From Synergistaceae bacterium UBA1037 (lineage in GTDB: Bacteria > Synergistota > Synergistia > Synergistales > Synergistaceae), in contig DCEE01000015.1 in the NCBI GenBank assembly GCA_002316795.1, positions 30,757 to 51,749 on the forward strand: a stretch of DNA of 20,993 nucleotides. The letters run 5' to 3'. Below are positions 6,919 to 14,698 of this stretch, piece by piece. The notes below the pieces were generated by a model. That model was not told where the DNA came from, did not search any database, and worked only from the letters and a program-made list of their open reading frames with translations. The translations under genes and the position numbers were made by a program. Each line of letters starts with the position of its first letter. Position 1 is the first letter of the stretch.

Positions 6919-7638
6919 ATGTCAGCTTGGGAATATATAAAAAGTGATTTTGAAGCAGCCATGCGCAACGACCCTGCGATACCGAAGGGAATAAGGGGAG
7001 TTCTTGAAGTCGTGCTCTGTACTCCGGGATTTCTGGCGATAACATTCCACAGGGCATTCCACTTCATGCATTCGACTCTTCACATACCGGTGCTGCCACG
7101 TTTCCTCTCACTGATCGTGAGGTGGTGGACAGGGATCGAGATCCACCCGGGGGCAAAGATCGGCAAGGGCTTCTTTATCGACCACGGAGCAGGGGTAGTC
7201 ATAGGAGAGACAGCCGAGGTCGGGGACAACGTGACCCTCTACCAGGGAGTGACACTTGGCGGGACCGGAAACGAGAAGGGTGCAAAGAGGCATCCAACCC
7301 TCGAATCAAACGTCTTCGTGGGAAGCGGCGCAAAAATTTTAGGACCAATAACGGTCGGGGCAAACTCCAGGATCGGGGCAAACAGCGCAGTACTCAAAGA
7401 TGTCCCCAAAAACGCAACTGTTACCGGGATGAGAGCAAGGATCATCAAGATCGACGGCAAAAGGGTGAGCGAATGCTCGGCCTGCATGAACCCCGAAGAG
7501 CTGTGGGCCAAACTTCTGAGGGTGGAAGAAGAGATGGCTCTGCTGAAGAAGGAGATCAGGCACCTGAAAGGAGAAAAGGAAAACCATGTCTCCCCCTCGC
7601 ATGTGGAGGTCGAGATCCTGCACAAAGGTAAGGAATGA
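6919..7638 (+). CDS. cysE: Serine O-acetyltransferase
   Basis: A 239-residue enzyme that makes O-acetylserine from serine and acetyl-CoA, the committed step of cysteine synthesis. The N-terminal helical domain (1-70) is shorter than in E. coli CysE (273 residues). It is followed by left-handed beta-helix hexapeptide repeats (about 72-165) with the catalytic Asp88-His89 in FIDHGAGVVIGETAE, the loop GVTLGGTG (110-117), His125 in KRHPTL and a C-terminal charged helix (195-222). The start is the ATG at 6919 because AAGGGTG (6906-6912) precedes it by six bases; an in-frame TTG at 6901 would include that site. It lies downstream of the polycysteine leader and terminator, so expression probably rises when Cys-tRNA is scarce. 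No cysK is in the window. It converges on the EamA gene with a 19-base gap and no visible terminator. Confidence 0.95.
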   Translation: MSAWEYIKSDFEAAMRNDPAIPKGIRGVLEVVLCTPGFLAITFHRAFHFMHSTLHIPVLPRFLSLIVRWWTGIEIHPGAKIGKGFFIDHGAGVVIGETAEVGDNVTLYQGVTLGGTGNEKGAKRHPTLESNVFVGSGAKILGPITVGANSRIGANSAVLKDVPKNATVTGMRARIIKIDGKRVSECSACMNPEELWAKLLRVEEEMALLKKEIRHLKGEKENHVSPSHVEVEILHKGKE

Positions 7639-7657
7639 ACGGTCAATAAGGTTTAGC

Positions 7658-8584
7658 TCAGATGTTCTCGGCCGGCTCAAGATGCTCCGGATCCTTCCCG
7701 GGGTCCGGGACTCTTTTTTGTGAAAGGTAGACACCGAGAAGTATGAGCAGACCGCCGCCGGCGGCCAGCAGGGTGATCTTCTCATTCAGTATCACTGCGG
7801 CCGATGCCATGGACATCGGAGGCAGCAGATAGATAAGATTATTGGCCCTCACTGCGCCAAGTGCCCATATGACCTTGTTCCAGAACAGAAAACAAAGGGC
7901 GGATGCGAAAAGTCCCAGGAAGAAAAGGTGTCCCATTACTTCTCCCCTCATAAGGACCTCCGGTTCCCAATCGAACAGCGGGGTAAAGAGCAGCGGGATA
8001 AGTGTGACGAGCGAGTAAAAAAAAGTCTTCCTCGTTATCACTGCCGCTGAGTAAGAAGAATAATTGAAATCCCTTATAATTATCGAGTAGAAGGCAAATG
8101 AAAGCGCTGCGATCATCGCCAGGAGATCTCCGACGGGATTAAGTTCAAGCAAAAAATGACCATTGAAGACTATCAAAAATACTCCCGCAAGTCCGAAGAC
8201 ACAGCCATATATAAAATTAGCCGTTATCTTTTCATTCTTTGTCATAAAGTGGGCGACCAACCCTGTCAGCATAGGAGCTGTCGAGACAAGAAGCGAGACG
8301 TTCGATGCCGTACTGTACAAAAGGGCGAAATTCTCACACAGGAAGTAGAGTGTGACGCCCAGAAAACCCGCGAGGGCAAACTTGGCCTCATCACGGAAAC
8401 TCCGAGGCCACAAGACCTTGGGGCTTGCCGCAAAAAAGAGAAGATAGGCGATGACATACCTGTAAAAGAGTATCTCCGTGGGAGACAAATACTCGAGAAG
8501 TATTTTTGTCGAAACGAAAGTAACGCTCCATATAAATACCACGGAGAGAGCCAAAGCATAACTCAGCATCATATTTTTTCGCAT
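7658..8584 (-). CDS. DMT superfamily EamA-type transporter
   Basis: A 308-residue membrane protein with about ten hydrophobic helices in two repeats. The opening ALALSVVFIWSVTFVSTKILLEYLSPTE is split by a charged turn typical of EamA proteins (W-x-x-TFV-x-x-K). The end carries the family block ANNLIYLLPPMSMASAAVILNEKIT, then a last helix and a short polar tail. It is an inner-membrane exporter of unknown substrate. It is only distantly similar to the transporter at 3601, so a recent duplication is unlikely. It ends 19 bases from cysE on the opposite strand. Some DMT proteins export cysteine or O-acetylserine (YdeD/EamA of E. coli), so a link with cysE is conceivable, but convergent orientation gives no operon support. 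The start is taken at the ATG 8584; an in-frame ATG at 8572 is possible. Confidence 0.88.
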   Translation of the reverse strand: MRKNMMLSYALALSVVFIWSVTFVSTKILLEYLSPTEILFYRYVIAYLLFFAASPKVLWPRSFRDEAKFALAGFLGVTLYFLCENFALLYSTASNVSLLVSTAPMLTGLVAHFMTKNEKITANFIYGCVFGLAGVFLIVFNGHFLLELNPVGDLLAMIAALSFAFYSIIIRDFNYSSYSAAVITRKTFFYSLVTLIPLLFTPLFDWEPEVLMRGEVMGHLFFLGLFASALCFLFWNKVIWALGAVRANNLIYLLPPMSMASAAVILNEKITLLAAGGGLLILLGVYLSQKRVPDPGKDPEHLEPAENI

Positions 8585-8651
8585 GTTCCTACATTTCCTT
8601 TTTTAATTATATGGCTGTTAAAGCCAGATATTGCTTCTTATGATCGATCGG

Positions 8652-8664
8652 CCGGACCGTCCGG
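8652..8664. promoter_or_regulatory. Palindrome in divergent intergenic region
   Basis: CCGGAC-C-GTCCGG is a perfect 6-bp inverted repeat in the 186-base gap between the minus-strand EamA gene and the plus-strand ABC ATPase gene, about 40 bases upstream of the ATPase promoter. It may be an operator; chance is not excluded. Confidence 0.25.
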
Positions 8665-8702
8665 GATATTGTATACCGTTTTTTATCCGGCGTCTTGATA
8701 TT

Positions 8703-8731
8703 TTGCATTTTTATTCTCAAATTGCTAGAAT
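8703..8731 (+). promoter_or_regulatory. Promoter of ABC ATPase gene
   Basis: TTGCAT (8703-8708), 17 bases, TAGAAT (8726-8731) with a preceding TGC, giving the same extended -10 nonamer TGCTAGAAT as the cysE leader promoter. The expected start is near 8738, about 33 bases before the ATG. Confidence 0.7.
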
Positions 8732-8770
8732 CAGCAGGTTATGTGACGCATTCAAAACGGGGGCAGAGAG

Positions 8771-10303
8771 ATGGAAGATAAAAAATACCCGCTCGTAAGG
8801 ATGAATAATATCGATAAGATCTTCTACGGCTCATACGCAAACAGAGATGTTGACTTTGAGCTCTTAAGCGGAGAGGTCCACAGCATCCTCGGGGAAAACG
8901 GAGCAGGAAAGACAACTCTGATGAACTGCCTCGCGGGCATCTATCTGCCTGACGCAGGGACCATTGAGATCGAGGGCCGGCCGGTGATGCTTACTAACCC
9001 GCGTCTGGCGATAGAGAACGGCATAGGTATGGTCCACCAGCATTTTATGCTTGTACCGGTCTTCACTGTATGGGAAAACATGGTCCTCGGCCTCAAAGAC
9101 GAACCCCTGAACCTGAACAAGAGCGGGATCATAGAAAAGATCCGCGGACTCTCCGATAAATACGGACTTAAAGTAGATCCGGAATCTAAGATATGGCAGC
9201 TTTCCATAGGCGAGCAGCAGCGGGTCGAAATACTGAAGATGCTTTACAGGGGAACAAAGGTCCTGATACTGGACGAACCCACCTCGGTCCTTACGCCCCA
9301 GGAGACGAGAGAACTTTTCCGTACCGTCAGAAACATGGTCAGCAACGGCCATGGGATCGTCCTCATCTCGCATAAAATCGAAGAGATAATGGAGGTATCG
9401 GACAGGCTCACGATCCTCAGAAAAGGGGTAAAGGTAGCTACAGTTCCCGCAAAGGGCATCTCGAAAGAGGAGATCGCAGAAATGATGGTAGGTCATCAGC
9501 TTGAAGGGATCGTCATCCCTGAGGACAGGCCCGAGCCCGGTGATACCATCCTCGAGTGCAGGGGGGTCTGCGTGAAAAATGACCGCAACATCCAGGCCCT
9601 GACGGACCTGACTCTTTCACTCAGAGCGGGCGAAGTCCTCGGAGTTGCCGGCGTTGACGGCAACGGTCAGGAAGAACTCTGCGAGGTGCTTGCGGGGCTC
9701 AGGATCCCCGAAAACGGTGTGATAGTCATAGGAGGTAAAGATATCACAGGATCCTGCGCAAGGGACTTCATAAATTCAGGTGTAAGCTACATCCCTGCCG
9801 ACAGAAAGGGAGTGGGGCTCATTCCCAACATGAACCTCGAAGAGAACATGCCCCTCAAACATTACTGGGAGCCTCCCATTGAGACTAAGAAGTATTTTAT
9901 GGACTGGAAGTACATTTCCAAATTTGCATCAGAAAGGGTCAAAAAATATGACGTGCTGGCCCCGTCAATGCGCGCGCCCGTAAGGATCCTGTCGGGCGGA
10001 AATCTCCAGAAACTTATGCTTTCCAGGGAGATCTCGGACGAGACAAAGGTGATAATTGCGATGCAGCCGACCTGGGGACTTGATGTAGGGGCGGCTGAGT
10101 TCGTGCATCAGAGACTGATGGAGGCAAGGGATAAAGGGGTCGCAATACTGCTCATCTCCAAGGACCTTCAGGAACTCATGTCGATATCCGACAGGCTGGC
10201 CGTCATATACAGCGGTTCGATAGTCGGGATGATAGACGATCCGCGCAGTACCGACGCGGAGACCCTCGGGCTGATGATGGCAGGCGTGAAGCCGGGATCA
10301 TAA
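8771..10303 (+). CDS. ABC transporter ATPase of BMP/nucleoside type, two NBDs
   Basis: A 510-residue protein with two fused nucleotide-binding domains, as in the ribose/BMP-type importers (YufO/NupO-like). Domain 1 is fully equipped: Walker A GENGAGKTT (41-49), Q-loop HQHFMLVP, signature LSIGEQQ (144-150), which is typical of BMP-type ATPases, and Walker B VLILDEPTSVL (164-174). Domain 2 shows the expected degenerate P-loop GVDGNGQEEL, signature LSGGNLQ and IAMQPTWGLDVGA, where most relatives have QPTRGLD (Arg to Trp here). It would drive uptake of nucleosides or similar solutes through two permeases and a BMP binding protein. The candidate binding protein lies 7 kb away (17139), and no permease gene follows: the next gene is rnfC after 242 bases. 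The ATG at 8771 follows a GGGGGCAGAGAG stretch. Confidence 0.92.
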   Translation: MEDKKYPLVRMNNIDKIFYGSYANRDVDFELLSGEVHSILGENGAGKTTLMNCLAGIYLPDAGTIEIEGRPVMLTNPRLAIENGIGMVHQHFMLVPVFTVWENMVLGLKDEPLNLNKSGIIEKIRGLSDKYGLKVDPESKIWQLSIGEQQRVEILKMLYRGTKVLILDEPTSVLTPQETRELFRTVRNMVSNGHGIVLISHKIEEIMEVSDRLTILRKGVKVATVPAKGISKEEIAEMMVGHQLEGIVIPEDRPEPGDTILECRGVCVKNDRNIQALTDLTLSLRAGEVLGVAGVDGNGQEELCEVLAGLRIPENGVIVIGGKDITGSCARDFINSGVSYIPADRKGVGLIPNMNLEENMPLKHYWEPPIETKKYFMDWKYISKFASERVKKYDVLAPSMRAPVRILSGGNLQKLMLSREISDETKVIIAMQPTWGLDVGAAEFVHQRLMEARDKGVAILLISKDLQELMSISDRLAVIYSGSIVGMIDDPRSTDAETLGLMMAGVKPGS

Positions 10304-10336
10304 AGGATCAAAAGGCATCCCCCATATAGGTGGAAA

Positions 10337-10359
10337 ATTTCCGACTGAGGCCCGGAAAT
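10337..10359. other. Hairpin between ABC ATPase and rnf operon
   Basis: ATTTCCG (10337-10343) pairs with CGGAAAT (10353-10359) over a 9-base loop. There is no T tract on the plus strand, so it is not a classic terminator for the ATPase gene; on the minus strand it is followed by TTTT. Role unknown. Confidence 0.3.
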
Positions 10360-10456
10360 GAAGCCGTATGAAAAATTAAACGAATATTCTGTTTTTGCGT
10401 CACTGCTATTTTGAACCGGGTATTTTTCAGCTGAGCCTTTTATTTTTTCATTTAAA

Positions 10457-10490
10457 TGATAGAATCTAACCTGGCGCCGTGTCATGGCGC
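10457..10490 (+). promoter_or_regulatory. rnf operon extended -10 and 5' hairpin
   Basis: TGATAGAAT (10457-10465) is an extended -10; no good -35 is visible at 17 bases. Transcription should start near 10472, so the mRNA would begin almost directly with the hairpin GCGCC (10474-10478)/GGCGC (10486-10490). The ribosome site AGGAGG (10532-10537) is about 40 bases further on. Confidence 0.45.
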
Positions 10491-10545
10491 TATTAATGTT
10501 TTGTATTCAAGTTTTTGCCTTATGTACATAGAGGAGGAAAGCCAT

Positions 10546-11883
10546 ATGAAACTTCCGTCATTCTGGGGAGGGATACATCCGCCTCAGAAAAAAGATGCGA
10601 CATCAGACAAGATGATCGAACAATACCTGCCCAAAGGCGAGCTAGTATTTCCGATGGCCCAGAATCTGGGCGCCCCGTGCCAGCCGGTGGTGAAAAAGGG
10701 CGACCGCGTGCTCATGGGACAGAAACTGGGGGACAGCGAGGCCTTTGTTTCGGCTCCCATACTCTCTAGCGTATCCGGAACAGTCAAAGATATCGGACTT
10801 AGGATGACATCCGCGGGGATATATGAGAACTGCGTCATCATCGAAAATGACAACAACTACGAAAAAGACCCCTCATGGGCTCCGATCGAAAATTATCCCG
10901 AAGCTGACCCAAGGGAGTACCTTAAGCGGATAAGAGAGGCCGGGATAGTAGGTTTCGGAGGAGCGACATTCCCTACCGTAGTCAAGCTTTCCCCGCCGCC
11001 TGACAGAGTGATCAAGTGGCTGATAGTCAACGGTGTGGAATGTGAACCCTACATAAACTGCGACAACCGCCTGATGCTTGAAGAACCCGAAAAGATCGCG
11101 GAGGGGCTGAACCTCTTGCTGAGGCTCTTCCCGGAAGCGGAGGGCGTGATAGGGATCGAGAACAACAAACCCGATGCGATAAAGACAATGGAGTCTGAGA
11201 TCTCAAAGCAGGGCAGCAATAAGATCTCTGTCGTCCCCCTTGAGGTAAAGTACCCCCAGGGAGCGGAAAAGATGCTGATCGAGGCCGTCACTAAACAGGA
11301 ATATGTTATGACAGCCCTTCCCGCAGATGTGGGATGCATCATCCTGAACGTACGGACCATACATCAGATAAGGGAGGCCATAGCAGCGGGAGAACCTGCC
11401 CTGACAAGAATAATCACCGTCACGGGCGAAGCCGTGGCAGAACCCAAAAATCTCCTGGTCCCCCTTGGCACTTCGATGCGCGAAATGATTGAATTCTGCG
11501 GCGGATTTAAGGAACAGCCTGTCAAGGTGATTTCAGGCGGCCCCATGATGGGAGTCTCCCTCCGTTCGATCGACATCCCTGTAGTCAAAAGCACATCAGG
11601 GATCCTTGCCCTTACAGCCTCGGTGGCACATCTCGCCGCTGAATCGGCGTGCATCAGGTGCGGACGCTGCATAGAAGGATGCCCGATGGGACTGATGCCC
11701 AGCGTACTGAATCCGCTGGTCCTTATGAGGGACTACAAAGCTTTTGAGGAGACCGGAGGCATGAACTGCATCGAATGCGGATCATGCTCCTATGTCTGTC
11801 CGGCAAACAGGCATCTTACCCAGTCCTTCAGGGACGGAAAATCAACTGTCATGGCAATGCGCAGAAAGGCGGCGGTCAAATAA
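10546..11883 (+). CDS. rnfC: Rnf complex subunit RnfC (NADH-binding, Fe-S)
   Basis: A 445-residue peripheral subunit of the ferredoxin:NAD+ oxidoreductase, on the cytoplasmic side, where it handles NAD(H). The N-terminus KLPSFWGGIHPPQKK is the family opening. A barrel-sandwich (RnfC N) domain follows, then the nucleotide/FMN-binding region with GFGGATFPTVVKL (136-148) and NGVECEPYINCDNRLM (162-177). An SLBB-like region precedes two [4Fe-4S] motifs near the C-terminus: CIRCGRCIEGCP and CIECGSCSYVCP. The start is chosen at 10546 because AGGAGG (10532-10537) lies just before it; a 30-codon in-frame extension from 10456 would run through the promoter and ribosome site. Its stop overlaps the rnfD start by one base (TAATG). 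First gene of rnfCDGEAB, the order known from clostridia. Confidence 0.96.
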   Translation: MKLPSFWGGIHPPQKKDATSDKMIEQYLPKGELVFPMAQNLGAPCQPVVKKGDRVLMGQKLGDSEAFVSAPILSSVSGTVKDIGLRMTSAGIYENCVIIENDNNYEKDPSWAPIENYPEADPREYLKRIREAGIVGFGGATFPTVVKLSPPPDRVIKWLIVNGVECEPYINCDNRLMLEEPEKIAEGLNLLLRLFPEAEGVIGIENNKPDAIKTMESEISKQGSNKISVVPLEVKYPQGAEKMLIEAVTKQEYVMTALPADVGCIILNVRTIHQIREAIAAGEPALTRIITVTGEAVAEPKNLLVPLGTSMREMIEFCGGFKEQPVKVISGGPMMGVSLRSIDIPVVKSTSGILALTASVAHLAAESACIRCGRCIEGCPMGLMPSVLNPLVLMRDYKAFEETGGMNCIECGSCSYVCPANRHLTQSFRDGKSTVMAMRRKAAVK

Positions 11884-12812
11884 TGGAAAGGCTGCTTGCA
11901 GTATCAAGCTCACCTCATATACATGCCCCGCAGGACACAAGGACAATAATGGCATGGGTCCTTGCCGCTCTTGCTCCGGCAGGGCTGGCGGGGATATATT
12001 TCTTCGGATTCAGGGCCGCGGCCGTCATGGCGGTCTGCGTAGCAAGCTGCAAGATATCCGAGTATGTCTGGCAGAAGCTGGCAAAGCAGGCCATGACCGT
12101 CGGAGACCTCTCCGCTGCTGTGACGGGACTGCTCCTTGCATACAACCTTCCGCCCTCCATCCCTTTCTGGATGGCGGCGGCAGGAAGCGTATTCGCGATA
12201 ATCGTTGTCAAGCAGTTTTTCGGAGGCATCGGATGCAACATCGTCAACCCTGCTCTTGCAGGAAGGGCCTTCATGATATCAAGCTGGCCCGTACCTATGA
12301 CATTCTGGACTCTTGACGGCGTCTCCGGCGCTACTCCCCTTGCCATGATCAAAGAGGGTTCTATGGAGAACCTCCCGGGGATGTATGATCTGTTTATCGG
12401 ACATGTAGGAGGCTGCATAGGCGAAACTTCAGCGGCAGCCCTTCTTGTCGGTTTCGCCATACTGCTCTATAAGGGCATAATCGGCTGGCATATCCCTGCA
12501 GTCTATATCGGAACAGTAGCCGTCCTGACCGCTGTTATGGGAAGACCTGCAGGACCTCTCTACGAGGTGATGGCCGGAGGGCTTTTCCTCGGCGCGATCT
12601 TTATGGCAACGGACTACACTACCTCACCGATGACAAAAAGGGGACAGGTGATATTTGCATTCGGGTGCGGGCTCCTTACCTCTCTGATCAGGGTCTTCGG
12701 AGGCTACCCCGAGGGAGTCTCTTATTCGATACTTATCATGAACCTTACAGTACCTCTGATAGACAAATTTACAAAGCCCCGCATATTCGGGGAGGTGAAG
12801 AAACATGGCTAA
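11883..12812 (+). CDS. rnfD: Rnf complex membrane subunit RnfD (covalent FMN)
   Basis: A 309-residue integral membrane subunit related to NqrB, with about eight to ten hydrophobic helices. The flavin-attachment motif DGVSGAT (145-151) is intact; Thr151 should carry phosphoester-linked FMN added by an ApbE-type transferase (not in the window). The conserved block GGIGCNIVNPALAGRAFM (114-131) and the late ATDYTTSPMTKRGQ are typical of RnfD/NqrB. It forms part of the ion-translocating membrane core. The ATG at 11883 overlaps the rnfC stop (TAATG) and is preceded by an AAAGGCGG stretch; a 36-codon upstream extension lies within rnfC and was rejected. The 3' end overlaps rnfG by 8 bases, implying translational coupling. 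Confidence 0.96.
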   Translation: MERLLAVSSSPHIHAPQDTRTIMAWVLAALAPAGLAGIYFFGFRAAAVMAVCVASCKISEYVWQKLAKQAMTVGDLSAAVTGLLLAYNLPPSIPFWMAAAGSVFAIIVVKQFFGGIGCNIVNPALAGRAFMISSWPVPMTFWTLDGVSGATPLAMIKEGSMENLPGMYDLFIGHVGGCIGETSAAALLVGFAILLYKGIIGWHIPAVYIGTVAVLTAVMGRPAGPLYEVMAGGLFLGAIFMATDYTTSPMTKRGQVIFAFGCGLLTSLIRVFGGYPEGVSYSILIMNLTVPLIDKFTKPRIFGEVKKHG

Positions 12813-13371
12813 GATACTGAAACTCGGCGCTGTGCTCTTTGTAATAACAGCCATAACAGGCCTTGTCCTGGGCGGAGTATACACAATGACACTGGAGCCT
12901 ATAAAAACCGCAAAGGAAAAGGAGAAAATGGAGGCACTGGCCCAGACGCTCCCGGAAGCCTCTGACTTTGAGGCAGTTGAATGCCCGCAGGGCCAGAGTG
13001 TGATCAAGGAAGTAAACAGGGGCTCGGCAAACGGTGAAACTGTCGGATACAACATAACCGTAACTCCAAAAGGATACGGGGGGCTGATAGAGATGGTTGT
13101 CGGGATCAGTGACGAAGGCAGGCTGACCGACATCAAAATCCTTAGCCATACGGAAACTCCCGGATTGGGTGCAAAGGCGGCTGATCCTGCATTTTCAGGT
13201 CAGTTCCACGAAAAAATCGTTGAAAAAATAGTAGTGACAACTACGCCTCCGGCTGCAGACAATGAGATCCAGGCCATTTCCGGCGCGACGATAACATCGG
13301 AGGCCGTGGCTTCGGGCGTGAATGCAGCTCTGGGATACTGGGCAAAAAATCTTAAAGGGGAGGGGAATTAG
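12805..13371 (+). CDS. rnfG: Rnf complex subunit RnfG (covalent FMN)
   Basis: A 188-residue subunit with one N-terminal membrane helix (about 8-28) and an exposed FMN-binding domain related to NqrC. The flavinylation motif is AISGATITS (157-165), with Thr162 the expected FMN site. The position three before the Ser, often Asp in ApbE target motifs (as in RnfD of this operon), is Gln156 here. The segment HTETPGLGAKAADPAFSGQF (115-134) is a conserved family block. GGAGGTG at 12790-12796 sits nine bases before the ATG, which lies inside the last codons of rnfD. It relays electrons between RnfD and the rest of the membrane complex. Its stop TAG overlaps the GTG that could start rnfE. Confidence 0.95.
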   Translation: MAKILKLGAVLFVITAITGLVLGGVYTMTLEPIKTAKEKEKMEALAQTLPEASDFEAVECPQGQSVIKEVNRGSANGETVGYNITVTPKGYGGLIEMVVGISDEGRLTDIKILSHTETPGLGAKAADPAFSGQFHEKIVEKIVVTTTPPAADNEIQAISGATITSEAVASGVNAALGYWAKNLKGEGN

Positions 13372-13373
13372 TG

Positions 13374-14108
13374 ATGATGAGTCCTCTCAGACTGCTTAAG
13401 AACGGCATACTTACCGAGAACCCTACCTTCGTGCTCGTACTTGGTCTCTGCCCGACGCTCGCTGTGACCTCGAGCGCTTCGAACGGTTTCGGGATGGGGC
13501 TGGCTGCAACCGCTGTGCTGATGGGTTCGAACGTGATGATATCCATGATAAGAAAGTTTATTCCTGACGAAATACGAATTCCGGCTTTTATCGTAGTCAT
13601 TGCCGGATTCGTAACAATAATCCAGCTTCTGATATCGGCATATGCGCCTGCTCTCGACAAATCCCTTGGGATATTCATACCGCTGATAGTAGTCAACTGC
13701 ATAATACTTGCGCGGGCTGAGGCCTTCGCATTCAAAAACGGGGTAATAGAATCGCTCTTCGACGGTATCGGCATGGGACTCGGATTCACATTCGCCCTGA
13801 CATTTATAGGGAGCATAAGAGAGCTTCTGGGAAACGGCACTGTATTCAATTTCAGTCTCATCCCTGCGTTTTACCAGCCTGCGCTTCTGGTCATACTCGC
13901 TCCCGGCGGCTTTATCACGCTGGGCATACTGATAGCACTTTTCAGGAACTTGCAGCTCAGGAAAGAGGAAGAGTCGACAGGCTTTAAAGCCGATTTCGAC
14001 GGCTGGGAAAAACTTGATGCCTGTGACGGCTGCGCCCTTAAGAAATATTGCGGGGGCGGCGGCCTGAGCGTCCCCTGTGCTAAAAAAGATAAGGAGGGTG
14101 ACGCATAA
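13374..14108 (+). CDS. rnfE: Rnf complex membrane subunit RnfE with Cys-rich tail
   Basis: A membrane subunit of 244 residues, homologous to NqrD. Conserved cysteines in LGLCPTLAVTSSASNG and IVVNCIILARAEAFA are the RnfE half of the iron-sulfur site shared with RnfA within the membrane. Further family blocks are YAPALDKSLGIFIPL and GSIRELLGNGT. After the last helix (about residue 190) there is an extra polar tail of some 50 residues with the pattern C-X2-C-X5-C-X8-C and a GGGG run, suggestive of a metal or Fe-S site and absent from E. coli RsxE. The start is ambiguous among GTG 13371, ATG 13374 and ATG 13377, with GGGGAGGGG ending at 13365; ATG 13374 gives the best spacing. It overlaps rnfA by one base. 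Confidence 0.94.
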   Translation: MMSPLRLLKNGILTENPTFVLVLGLCPTLAVTSSASNGFGMGLAATAVLMGSNVMISMIRKFIPDEIRIPAFIVVIAGFVTIIQLLISAYAPALDKSLGIFIPLIVVNCIILARAEAFAFKNGVIESLFDGIGMGLGFTFALTFIGSIRELLGNGTVFNFSLIPAFYQPALLVILAPGGFITLGILIALFRNLQLRKEEESTGFKADFDGWEKLDACDGCALKKYCGGGGLSVPCAKKDKEGDA

Positions 14109-14686
14109 TGTCCCTGCTGGCGCTCTTCTTCGGAGCCATCTTTGTAAACAACATCCTTCTTGCCAGATTCCTTGGCTGCTGCCCCTTCCTGGGGGTCTCA
14201 AGCAAACTCGAGACAGCGAAAGGCATGGGGATCGCCGTCATTTTCGTGACCGTACTGGCGGCGACAATGACATGGCTTGCCTACACATTCATCCTTGTGC
14301 CGCTGAACCTGCAGTACCTCTACACTCTCTCGTTCATCCTGATCATCGCAGCATTGGTCCAGTTTGTTGAGATAGTGCTCAAAAAAGTACAGCCCGGGCT
14401 ATATAAGTCACTCGGCATATTCCTGCCCCTGATAACTACCAACTGCGCAGTCCTCGGAGTAGCGGTCATCAACATGAACGAAAAATATACCTTCCTTGAA
14501 TCCGTCGTCCATGCCTTGGGGGCTTCTGCCGGATTTCTGCTGGCGATAGTTCTTATGGCCGGAATAAGGGAAAGAATAGAGATAAGCCAGAACATGCCCA
14601 GGTGCCTGAGGGGGCTTCCAATCGCGCTTGTGACTGCGGGACTGATGTCGATAGCCTTCATGGGCTTCAGCGGGCTTATCAAATAG
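14108..14686 (+). CDS. rnfA: Rnf complex membrane subunit RnfA
   Basis: A 192-residue hydrophobic subunit with six predicted helices, homologous to NqrE, the same length as E. coli RsxA (193). The hallmarks NNILLARFLGCCPFLGVS (14-31) and LGIFLPLITTNCAVLGVA contain the cysteines that, with those of RnfE, bind the intramembrane iron-sulfur cluster. RnfA and RnfE are inverted-topology homologues forming the core of the ion pump (family knowledge). AGGAGGGTG at about 14092-14100 lies just upstream, and the ATG overlaps the rnfE stop in TAATG. It ends 12 bases before rnfB. Confidence 0.96.
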   Translation: MSLLALFFGAIFVNNILLARFLGCCPFLGVSSKLETAKGMGIAVIFVTVLAATMTWLAYTFILVPLNLQYLYTLSFILIIAALVQFVEIVLKKVQPGLYKSLGIFLPLITTNCAVLGVAVINMNEKYTFLESVVHALGASAGFLLAIVLMAGIRERIEISQNMPRCLRGLPIALVTAGLMSIAFMGFSGLIK

Positions 14687-14698
14687 GGGGAAAATGAT

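Noticed and set aside
10456..10545. N-terminal extension of RnfC by 30 codons
   Set aside because: It would run through the -10 element and the AGGAGG site; the family N-terminus starts at 10546.
13368..14201. Long minus-strand open frame of 277 codons opposite rnfE
   Set aside because: It is the shadow of rnfE, whose conserved motifs are unambiguous; composition is Tyr/Arg-rich and unlike a real protein.
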